Shown piece after piece: positions 1-11,100 of a stretch of 64,000 nt of DNA. The stretch spans positions 62,001 to 126,000 of the forward strand of contig LWCA01000001.1 of assembly GCA_001642005.1 (NCBI GenBank), read 5' to 3'. The notes under the pieces are model-generated. The model had not been told where the DNA came from. It saw only the letters and a list, made by a program, of their open reading frames with translations, and did no database searches. The translations under genes were made by a program, and so were the position numbers. Origin of the DNA: Intoshia linei. Taxonomy: Eukaryota > Orthonectida > Rhopaluridae. Every line of letters starts with the position of its first letter. Within the stretch, counting starts at the first letter, position 1.

Positions 1-233
1 ATAGAATATAAATTTTGGATTTAATGAGATTTCAAGAAAGATTTTATAATATTTTCTAAAATTTTTTAGTAATAAATATTTTTTTCAGTTTTTATCAAAT
101 TTTCGTATATATTTATGGATATGTATTTCAGGAATAAAAACATTAATATATATCAAACTTTAAATATATTTTAGTTTTTATTAACAGTTTGAGTAATATT
201 AATATTTTAGTTTGTAAACTTATTAAATTTTAG

Positions 234-3200
234 CTACGATAAAATGTCGAAATACGAATTATGGAAAATAATCATAGGCAAAAAGGAGTTTAAAAATGAT
301 ATTTTACGTTATTTAATAAAAAATGATGTCATGTCAAAAATTGATACGCTTGATCTTTTTTCTGATCTAGAACCAGAAAAATCTGAAAGTAAAGTAAAAC
401 TTATTGTACAAAATAAGGACGAAATCACTTCATTTTGTATTAATGATGTAATTTTTATTTTTATGCAGTCATTATTAAAGTTATAATGGGAACCCTTTAA
501 GATGTTATAAAATAATTTTGATGATATGATTGTTCAAACCATTGTTTCTTAACAAGGGTCTACGTGTAATATTCTCTGAAAATAATCTCCAAAATATAAA
601 GCTAGTGTAACGATCGGTTATAGACAAAGAGTTATCAGCATTTCTGTTTTATTACCATAACAATTACAAATTAGTTTATTTTTGTAAAATCGATTATTGC
701 AAAGTTACCAGATGTTGGTATTCTTTCCCGAAGCCTGGGCGACCGCTAAATTGTTATTTTAAAAATCCCACTTTTATCCCACCATTAATAATATTTAATA
801 AAAAATACTATTTCAAACCTGTTATGTAAAAATCCAATTTTACCAACCCTTAACCCTTAAGTTAAGGTAAAGTCTTTTTTCCTACATTTTTTGAAATCTT
901 CGATTTTATCAAACCTTACGAGAAAAAACTATTAATCCAACGACAAAATAAAATACCAAAATTTTAGCAACCATGAAGGAAAAATCCCTTTTTTTGAATA
1001 TTTAGTTCTAAACATTAAAAATTTGTGAGAATCAAAAGCGTCATTGTATTCAGTTTATATTTTACAAATTAGTCATTTATATATTTAAAAAAAATTGCTG
1101 GTACCAGCAAATCGACCACCCTTAGTTATAGACGATTTTATTCATCTGGACACATTGAACCCTGATATCTACATTTATTTATTTGATTTTCTGTTAAAAT
1201 TAAAAAAATGAACAGTTTTTGTTACTAATTGTGTATTTTTTAAAATGAAGATGAGTCAAGTATTCTTTAGGCAGCCAGAGTGAATTTTGCAGAGTCTAGA
1301 CTAGAGTTTCAATTTTACCGACTTTTTCATTAGAGGTAATGATATTGAAACACTAGTCTAGACTCACTCAACTCAGTTTTTATAACAGATTTTACCTGAT
1401 TTTCGCTATATTAAACTATTTTATCATGTCATATATATAGTCATCACATAACTGATTTTTACTGCACGACAATGAAAATTTAGTTTAATTTTACCAAAAT
1501 TTGGTAAAAACCCTGTAATGATTTGATATTTGTAAAAAATTTACATTGAATTAAAACATGAAAATGTTGCAGTTACTTTTCTGTTTATTTGAACTATTAA
1601 TCAAAATTATAAAATCCAATTTTATATATTGTTACATCAAAATTTTAAATGACCTTGTTTATTATAATTTTTTTTAATTCTTTGATTGATGATGGATATA
1701 TTTTTTTAACATTGACAAAGAATATGCATAGCGTTGGTCTAAATTTTTATTATGATTATGTGATATTTTTTAACTAAAATTTATTTAGTTATCAAGCGTA
1801 ATTTTAATTTGGATTAATATTAATAACTTTTTATTTACATTAATATTTTCAGAATTTTTTCAAATATATTTCGTATTCAACTAATAAAAAAATTGTCGAA
1901 CTGGACATTAGCAATTTTTGCATATATCCTGATAACAACTTTGATCAACCAATGTAATTTATTTTGTAAGTCTATAATATTTCAAGCTTTGCTGCAAGAA
2001 AGAAACATGTGTATCTAATGAAAGATGTCTCTTCAACAGTAATTTTTTATATTTAAAATTGATACATAAATGAATACTTTTGGTTCATACAATTAGTGAA
2101 ATAATTAATGGATTTATATTTGAGTCTTTTTGTATTTCCAGAGGTAATTGATTTATTTTTAATATATACGTTTTTAGAAGTTAATTAGGCAGATCAAGGG
2201 AATAGTAAATTTAGTTCATCATCCTATTATGCCTTCTTATTGTATATCTAGAATTTATAATTTTTATATTTATTTTTACCAGATTTGAGTGGATCTAAAA
2301 ATGGGTCAGTAACTTACTGGCATCAGGGCGAATATAAAGAAATATCTTCAGTTCAAAACAGTGGAGCTTTAAATAGAATTTCATCTATGAAATTTTTTAG
2401 AGATGGAAATACGGTTATTCATATTAGCAATATTATTAGATTTGAAAAGTCGGTCAATGAGACCTTATTTTGTAGCAAAAAAATGTATTTATTAGTTTCT
2501 GAGATAATGGAAGTTGAATCATTTATATATACCAACTACCTATTATAATTTACAAATGTATTGTAGATGGCATTATCAGATGTTGATGGACTAGTTTTTG
2601 TCTACAAATGCTTGACAAATTGTGGAATTTTCAAAAAAACATTTGTTCGTTCATTGTTTTAAAAATACAATTTCTAGTTTAGAGTCTAAAATTAAACACT
2701 TGTAACGATTTATGTTTTGTGGGTTCTTCTTCTATAATTGCTTTTGCTGGTCAATACCACGATTCAAAAAACGTTTCATTGTACGACATATTACAATGCT
2801 CAAATACTTCCAAAATAATGGGTACAATTGAGTATGTAAAATTTCATATTTTTTAGATTTGAATGCTGGTTCTTCGGCTTGTGTTTGTATAAAATCTATA
2901 GATGAAACTAACGAAATTTACTGTGGAACAGAAAATGGACAATTTTCTATTTTTGATATACGAAACACACGAAATTGTTTACATTTATCAGACGCTTTTC
3001 ATGGGAATCCCGTGTCTTGTATGGAATTTGAATATTTCAAAGAATACGCTCTGATAGGTTCAAGTAGTGGTACACTAAAGGTTTATTATCATGTTCAATA
3101 ATTTGTATATATTCAGATAATGGATCTAAACACCTACAATTACATTAAAACTATAGAAAACTTACACAACAAATCTACCTTCTTTTTCAAAAAACAAAAC

Positions 3201-3305
3201 ACGGGAATACTAAACATACATATTGATAGACACAACAACCTAATGTCAGCAGGCGCCGACGGCTCCATTAAGTACATAGAACTCCAATCCTTATTTAACA
3301 AATAA
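234..3305 (+). CDS. DMXL: Dmx-like / rabconnectin-3 alpha, C-terminal WD40 region (5' end outside window)
   Basis: Rabconnectin-3 alpha (DMXL1/2, fly Dmx, yeast Rav1) is a giant WD40 protein that regulates V-ATPase assembly. I join eight exons: 234-447, 1853-1953, 2189-2241, 2283-2413, 2567-2644, 2683-2821, 2857-3080 and 3117-3305. All splice phases agree and give about 375 residues ending in TAA. Matches to the known C-terminus run in order: a blade with ITSFCINDNFFKYISYST, then HHPIMPSYYLSGSKNGSV (family HPTLPYYLTG.DGSV), ALSDVDGLVFVY, CFVGSSSIIAFAG (family FVGSSSLIATAG), GQFSIFDIRNTRN, IGSSSGTLKV and SAGADGSIKY (family SCGADGT.K). Introns of 41, 38, 35 and 36 nt alternate with one of 1405 nt. 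AATAAA overlaps the stop. The family protein is over 2000 residues, so most of the gene lies left of the window. Exon 234-447 is the least certain. Confidence 0.88.
770..1040. repeat. Degenerate 28-31 bp minisatellite, copy 1
   Basis: A run of diverged units of about 28-31 bp reads roughly AAAAATCCAATTTTACCAA followed by CCTTAAG. It lies in the long intron of the Dmx gene. The same unit recurs at 7080-7400 after the same lead-in (CCAGATGTTGG here, CCAGACGTTGGG there). The two tracts therefore look like dispersed copies of one larger repeat. Confidence 0.55.
1292..1365. repeat. 22-bp near-perfect inverted repeat, hairpin
   Basis: The left arm 1292-1313 (GAGTCTAGACTAGAGTTTCAA plus T) and right arm 1344-1365 are reverse complements at 21 of 22 positions. 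They are separated by 30 nt. The transcript would fold into a 74-nt hairpin inside the 1.4-kb Dmx intron. A palindromic MITE remnant or a pre-miRNA-like hairpin are both possible; nothing here decides between them. Confidence 0.7.
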
Positions 3306-3361
3306 AATGTGTATACTATTTATTTTTTGTTTATAAATTTGTTAAATTGTGTCTAAATAAA

Positions 3362-3949
3362 CTATTCTACTGTACTTCCCATAGGGAACCCGTATTCATT
3401 AAATTTTTCTTGAACAAGAGTTGAATCATGAGAACCATCACAAAATGGGGCATTGTTTGTCTGTTTGCAATTACACAGCCAATAGTGTCCGTCATCTTTT
3501 ACTTTAAATTTGATGGGAGAAAAGCCATCCGTAGACTTGGCTTTATGTGAATGTTGAATAGTTCGGTGTTCACCATCGCAAAACGGCTGGCATATATTTA
3601 TATATATTTTTTTATTATAAAACCTGATTTCTACTAATTCCACAAGTGCACCAATAGTATAATTTTTTAGGTGATAAATGTACTCTGAAAGGCATATTTT
3701 TATAAGGTTCTCCTTTTGTTCGTTCAATTTCATAATCGTTTCTATAATTTGGTTTTTCGATGGGCCGATAATCTTTTTGGGTGTTGGATATTTTTAACAA
3801 ATTTCCGTCCGGTTTATCCGATTTTATTTTTGGAGGCAGGTTCTATAATATGTCTATAAATTACGGAATTTAATTACATTTAACAGGCGCTGACGATCTC
3901 TGTACTTTGTTGTCAATTTTAAAACAATTTTTTCTGGTCGAGATCGCAT
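3362..3949 (-). CDS. CISD3: CISD3-type CDGSH iron-sulfur protein (mitochondrial)
   Basis: CISD3/Miner2 proteins bind two 2Fe-2S clusters in the mitochondrial matrix. Three exons join in phase 0: 3878-3949, 3624-3842 and 3362-3586, giving about 171 residues with stop TAG. Both CDGSH motifs are present and complete. The first is CTCG followed, across the 37-nt intron, by QPFCDGEH. The second is LCNCKQTNNAPFCDGSHD. Each keeps the C-x-C-...-C-...-H cluster ligands. The intervening GFSPIKFKVK matches the family GLSPLKFKA. The N-terminus MRSRPEKIVLKLTTKYRDRQ is basic and lacks acidic residues except E and D once each, as expected for a matrix presequence. Introns are 35 and 37 nt. The ATG at 3949 was chosen because exon 2 has no in-frame ATG before a stop. 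The gene converges on Dmx with 56 bp between the two stop codons. Confidence 0.92.
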
Positions 3950-5116
3950 TTATATTGAAAATAAATTTATTTCTTCGTTTTATTATTCAAACTTTGAATT
4001 TCAAAGTGTAAAATTTAAAACTGTAAACGTTAAAGTGTTTTCCAATCGTGGGGCTAAGGCCCACTAGTTACGTATGACGAAATTTGGTGGGCCTGAAAAA
4101 TTTCACGAATTTATTGCAATTATGAAAAGTTAAGATTAATTTAATGTTAATTTTGGACAATACTAGCTTGACTTATGTACTTCGTACAAAAAGCAGCTAG
4201 CTCTGCCGAGAATCGAATTTCTAATTGATTTCAGGTTTTGATTTATGATAATGCTCATGATTTTAAAAAATATTCAAAATGTTTTATAAAATGCTGTAAC
4301 ATTTTTCAAAAACGGATAATTTGGAGGTTTGACCATGAAGATGTAAGTTTCTGAGGTTGAGATTTGTTAAAACGACTTCCAGAAAATAGTTATTTATTAA
4401 AATAAACTTAATTTGGGTTTTTGACCCAGAAGGACTCAATTTCTGATAACATTACTCTGGAAAAAATATATTAGAAATTGGTGATTTTTTAATTATAAGA
4501 CTTAATTTTTTAATTAGTTAATTAATTAAAGAAGTTTGCAACAATCGTCAGGCTCAGTGATATTAATTCTATCAAATAAATATTATATATAGTTGAACTT
4601 TCGACAATAAAATCCTTCGATTTGTAACTTATTAGAAAATTGTCACTGAATTAATAATAATTCGTTCTTGATTAAACTGATATTGAAGTGGGGCTTAGGA
4701 TTTTTTAAAACTGAAAATGGGGACTAGCACAATAAGGATTGGGAAACATTTGTTTAACATTAGTAAATTTCAGATATTGATGCAATAATTAATTTTATCA
4801 TTCGGTAGGAAAGACAAGTAATTGTTAATTCTCTTCCATCTCTGATTATACTGTAATTAATAACATTTCAAATTAGTAATTGATTATCAAAAAGTTTCAT
4901 CACAAATGGCGCCTAGCTACCAATATTTCTGGGTATATGGTTTGATCTTTTTGGGCATAAATATTGATTTTTTTTAGAAAATTATTATTGAATATTCACA
5001 ACGTGAGTTTCACTCACCTTTTGAAAACAAAGAGCCACGAAACAAGATGTTATTTTAAATAAATTCAAATAAAAATTCAATATAAAATAAATTTATTTAC
5101 AGAGGTAGAATAGAAG
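3950..5116. other. Intergenic, repeats only
   Basis: No coding exon seen. It contains a Helitron-like hairpin end at 4163-4210 and, rightwards to about 4520, one to two of the 150-170 bp modules (AATTTGGAGGTTTGACCATG, later GGGTTTTTGACCCAGAAGG). The remainder is AT-rich sequence without recognisable features. Confidence 0.6.
4163..4520 (-). mobile_element. Helitron-like element, hairpin end plus modules
   Basis: Read on the minus strand, the element ends ...TTTGTACGAAGTACATAAGTCAAGCTAG, followed by T. The stem pairs TTGTAC with GTACAT around GAA. The terminal CTAG (plus-strand 4163-4166) and the next T fit the Helitron 3' rule (hairpin, short spacer, CTRR, insertion before T). No helicase gene is present, so this is a non-autonomous or decayed copy. 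The other end is not clear. Confidence 0.55.
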
Positions 5117-8100
5117 TTAAGTGGTCTGCTAAAAAATATATAAATAAAGAAAAGATTGAAAAACCTTCATTTTTTTCCCTGATGTTTCATGTTTTAAATA
5201 AAATGCATTTACCGCACATAATATGCATAAAACACCATATAGTGAAATGGCTGCTGTCAAAGAATAGTTTAGCAATACCTAAAAAGGATAAAAATTAAAA
5301 TTGATAGAAATAAGCCATACTTGAGAAACAAATGGGGTCAACATTGCACCTATTCTGGCCATTGAACTGCCGATTCCCAGACCGGAAGATCTCACAATTG
5401 TGGGATAAACCTAATTATAAATGTATGCATGTTTTATTAAAGTTATTGTTCAATATTACCTCAATGGTGTAAATATATATACAATTAAATAATCCGGAAG
5501 TAAAAGCTCTAACAAGAAAAACAAAAAAGGTCAACACCATTTTGTTTGAACTGACAAGAATCAATAAGAATGCTAATCCAGCAATCAAGAAATTTATCAT
5601 TAGTGTATATTTTCGACCTAGCCAGTCTATTGTGAATAAATTGAATGGGATTGCTAAAAATATTTGTTAGCATGATTGACATTTATTTGAAAAATTAGTG
5701 TAAATTAACTAAAGTACCTACAAATTCTCCCAATGTTGCTATTACCATACTGTTATAATCGGAAGACGATAAGGAATTGCAATGACATTGCGATATTTCA
5801 TGGACGGGTGATGTTTCAGTATGAACTAATGGAATATAATTATTATTACATTTGTTCACCTCTGGTAATGTGTTTAAATTCTAGAATTTCTGATTGTCCC
5901 AGGATCATACCATAATATGAAAATGCAACGAGGAACCAAATGAACCAAACTTGCAAACTGGTTCTTAAATAGTCTCCTCGGAATAAATCCATTACATTTG
6001 GTTTTTTTATCTAAAATATAAAAATTAGTTACAAAGAGGATTCGCTCTCGCGATGGTGAAGACGGTTTTCAAATTAATTTGAACATACAACTCAATAAAA
6101 TCAAAAAAACAAATATATAAATGATTTGTAATTTGCGAGCCGGATAAAATCCAATTGGGGGTCGGATTTGGGCCGCGGGCCGTAGATAGGTGGCCACTTC
6201 TCTATATTATATAATTATTTTTCAAAATATGACCTGATTCACCAATTTAATTGCCTCAATATGAATAGTGATTGTATCTGAAAAAAAACCGGAACTCTCT
6301 TTCTTGGTACTACCCGAAAATAATTATATTATTGTATAGTTCATGGAACATATGCTACAGAACGATTTTGTTAATATACTACTTGAGCTACTATCTCGAT
6401 AGCTATTTGAATATGACAAATATGTGTTATCAGTTTTTACTGACGCACCAGGGCACACTGGTTAATTGCTTCTCAAAACTCAAAAACTAATTTATACACT
6501 AAAATTTCGATAATCTAAAATAATAATGCATAAATAAATAGAACAAATGATGTGTTATTTTTGTATAAAAAAAATTTTTTATATCATGTATCACTTAGTT
6601 AAAATTGAAAATATTACGGTTAGAAATTTTTCAATTCTGTGTTTTTGATGAAATCTTTAATCTACTTAAACTAAACTACATTGAAACCTTTAAAAAATGA
6701 AATTGCAGTCGACAGTTAATTGTAATAAAATAAAGGAATTATTACTTACTACAATTTGATAATTCTGATCTATAATATAATCGTAATTCATTAAATTTAA
6801 TTTAAGTTATTTTACAGCACATAAAAAATCTTAAGAATATCTAATATTTATTAGTAAATTATATATTAACTACTCACTCAAAATCTTTTTTTAAAAGTTT
6901 CATAGTAGTAAATCGGTGGTTCCCGATTGGGGTCGAAACTATATTCCTGAAGGCCCGTAAGATTTAAATAAAATATAAAAAAATTTATAAACTTTTGTTT
7001 ATGAGAATATTTAACATTTATTACAGATTTGCCAGACGTTGGGAATTTATCTCAAAGCCAAGAACACCGAAACATTATTATTTAAAAAATCCAATTTTAT
7101 CACACCATTAATACAAAAATACAATTTTAAACCCTTAAGGTGAAAAATTCCATTTTTCCAATACTTTTTTGAAAAACACGATTTTATTAAATCTTATAAG
7201 AAAAAAACCTCTTATTCCAACCACAAAATAAAAAATCCAATTTTAGCAATGCTTAAGAAGAATATCCTCTTTTTCTAATATTTTTATAAAAAAAATTATA
7301 AAAAATTTTATGAGCATCATATTCCTAATCCAAGCCCCACACTAAAAAATACAATTTTACTAATCTTATCATAAAAAACTTTAAAAAAACATTTTTTCAT
7401 AAATGTTTTATATTTCATGTTTCCTTTGGGGTTCAAAAAAAATAATATTTTGAAATAGAAGTACGTACACTATTTGAATCAGGAAACACTGCTGTAAATG
7501 TTGGGTAGAAATAATCATTAAGAATTCTGCAGAATAATAATACAAAGTTTATTTAAATAAGGGTTTTTACTATGAAAATATACTTTTTGGAGTTTCGATT
7601 TATGATAATTAGGGTAATTTTTTAAATAACCTATAAAATAAAAAAAAATAACCTAACGACTGATTTTTAGTAACTTTTAGCTATTATTAGTAACTTTAAA
7701 AAATTTTTTTTGTATACAACTCTAATTTGAATCTTGTTAACTTCAATCGATTAGTTTTCATTTATTCCAAGTATTTTTTGTTTTTATTTCGTACCATTTG
7801 AAAATTCAACATATTAACTAAAATTTTTTTTCTCTAAAAAAATAACTTTCTATTGTTTACCTTCAAGAACGTCTTTCATAGTCAATATTCAGATATATTC
7901 AATATATCTGAATATTAATAATATTAATATGAAAAAAATTAAACTATATATGGATGCAAATGAATAATTAATAGAGTATTTATTGTTGCGATACAAAATT
8001 ATGTATTTTTTGATATTTTCAGGTGTTAATGGTCTCTGTTTAGTTATCATTTTTTTAACAGACTAAAACTGCTTTCTACGCTGATAGATGTAGAAGGAGT

Positions 8101-11100
8101 GTTCCTTAGAGAATGATATAATATTGGAGATTTGTTTATATCTAAATTATTCATAATGGCATATATGTCGTTTTTCGTTAGAGGTTTTTTAATATAATCC
8201 TTTATGCTGCAAGGATCCGAATCAAAGGATCAATCACATTATACATTGTAGGCCTTTTCTATGCTAAATGACGATTCTTGAGCCATTTCTATTACATCTA
8301 ACAGAGATAAATATGTACATATTTGAATCAAAGCATTGTCTAATCTAAGTTGGTTGACAGCCGATTTAGCTCGATTTATTATTAAATCACTAAATAAGGC
8401 CTTAAATTTTTGGGTTGTTCAGTTTAGAGAGTGGAATATCCGCAGATATAAATGCCTCCAAAATTTGGTCAGTAAAATCCTGAGACATTTTTAAAAATTT
8501 AGATAGAGGAGGAGTATCGTTTGGCAATCTGTGTTTTTTTGTGTTTCTGTGAACTTTAATAAAGTGCATTTTTTCATAAGAAACCGTGAAATTGCAATTT
8601 ATAAAACTAAGTGAATTATCAGTTTTCTTGAATTCATTAGGATACATTCATTATGTTGTTCATTTTGAAATGAGGAGATTTTGTAGTTTTTGGTATGCTA
8701 AATGAATTTTACATCATTTCGTGATGATCAAAATTTTTCCTGTAAAAGCGAAACTTTTAAAATAAAATAAAGTGTTTATTTTCAATTTCAAAAAAATAAC
8801 TATTAACTTTATAAAATTTTAATTAGCTAATTAATAAACATAATATTGGTATGATCATGCTTAGAATTGCATACTAATTAACATATAAAAAATTAACTTT
8901 TACTTTCCCTAATTATAATGGTTATGCTTTTAAAAACTATCGAGAATTAATTTTGATAAATATTTGATACTTTTTCATTTTAAAAAACAGGGTACTTTTG
9001 GGTTTTGACTATGAATAAGTACGTTTCTGTGGTTAAGATTTACGACATAGTTAATGAGTTAATGTTAAAACGCATCCAAGAATATATGCTTCTTTAAATT
9101 GTAGGGCTGATTTTATTTTTAAAAAAAGGGACAAATTAGGTTTTTGACCCTGAAGACACTATTTCTGAACAAACTTATTTAAAAGTTTTGAAATAATTTT
9201 AAATTTCTAGAGTAAATTAAATTTTATGCTTTACTTATATAAAATTGAATGTCTGTTTGTTACCGTATATTTCAAAAATTAACAGTCGTTGAATTTAAAA
9301 AACCTAATTTTTAATAGTTTTTCGCAAATGTATTGATATTAGTGTTGGCAATCGATAAAAAATTATCGATAATTTATAGATAAAAGCGTTTCGATAAATT
9401 TTTGAATATTTTTAATATCTATTATTTTTTTATTTTATTATCGCCAACATGACAAATAAAAGATCTAAAGTATGGAATTATTTTACATTAGTAAATAGTA
9501 ATGAAGCTAAATACACAAAATGCTATAAAATTACCAGTGGATTATGTTATCACGTTAAACATGTTGACACTATGAATTTGAACGAAGATACAAACCAAAC
9601 AAAATTGCGAAGGATAGATTTTCTTGTTATTAAAAAATCGATGGAAGAGAGACGGAGGTATCCAAAATGGTAGCTATGGATAATTTCTAATTTAATTGAA
9701 TAGCAAAAAGCGATTTTATTCAAATGGGTTTTAAAAAACGGAACAGTGAATATGACAATACTCCTCCAATTTGCCATAACTCTGTAAAAAGAATGATTCT
9801 ATCGTTTTACAATAAAAAAAAGAAATTTTACCATTCAATTATGTTTATTAAACCTACCAGTTGTGAAGCTGAAAGGGCGTTCTCAATAACTGGTCATTGT
9901 ATAACTAAGAAAAGATCCAGAATATCACCCGATGTTGTTAATGCTTTGGTGTTTTTGAAATCCTACTTTATAAACAAAAATAAATAATATAACAGTTCTA
10001 ATTAATTTTTCAATTTAATTAAAATTTAATTTTCAATTAAATTAGTTTATTATTTTTTATCGATAAAAATATTTCGATAAATTGCCAATACTAGTTGATA
10101 TCTATTTTTCACTTTCGGAATTTGAGTCCTTCAGAGTCATAAATCCAATTTGCCCTTTTTTTTTTAAATAAAATCAGCCCTAAAATTACAAAAAAAACAT
10201 ATATTCTGGTACGCGTTTTAAAATCATTAATATTGTCGTATATACCAACCTAATAACCGTAAATTTTCATGGTCCAAACTCTTTTTCAAAATCTTTCTGA
10301 CTCAATTCAGAACTGTTCAAAAAGAATCTGAAAATAGTAACCAAAAATAAATATTAATCATAGCCTTGCATTTAAGATGACGTATATATACTTTTATAAT
10401 TCTTTAAAAGACTAAGGCTGATAACCCCTCATCGAAAGGTTTTGATCATTTGTCATAACGAAAACAACATATATAATTTATTTTAATAATAACGTCTAGT
10501 ATGATTCAATGCATAGTTTATTCAACTGTTTATTAAATATGCTTATAATGAATAAAACACAACCAAGCTCTTTTGAATGGATTATAATCCATTTCGAAAC
10601 TATCAAAAAACAAATAAAATTATGGAACAATTGAGTTATAGAACCACAATTATTCCCCGTCATTTACTAAAACGATTATTATCAATTATAATTTAAATTT
10701 ACTTTCTAATAAACAATCGTCACATCTGCTATACATAATAAGGTGTATATTAAATATACCTGAACTAATGATATCAAGTTTTTGCTTGGTAAAGTTTTTC
10801 CATTTTTATAAGCAATATAATTTAAAACATTATATGCCTGGTTGTGTCGACCCGATGCGACCAAAAACCTTGCAGATTCCGGCAATGTCTAAAAAACGAA
10901 TATATAATGAAAGTAATATAAAAATATAAATTAAGACACACCCAAACACAGACTGAAGTAAGTAACATTGGTAGAGCCGACACAGCTACCAAAACTCTCC
11001 AACCCCATCTAGGTATAATAATGCTAGCCATTCCAATTTCAAATAGACTACCTACGGCCCACATGAGCTAAAATTGAAATATTAATTATTTTACAAAATT

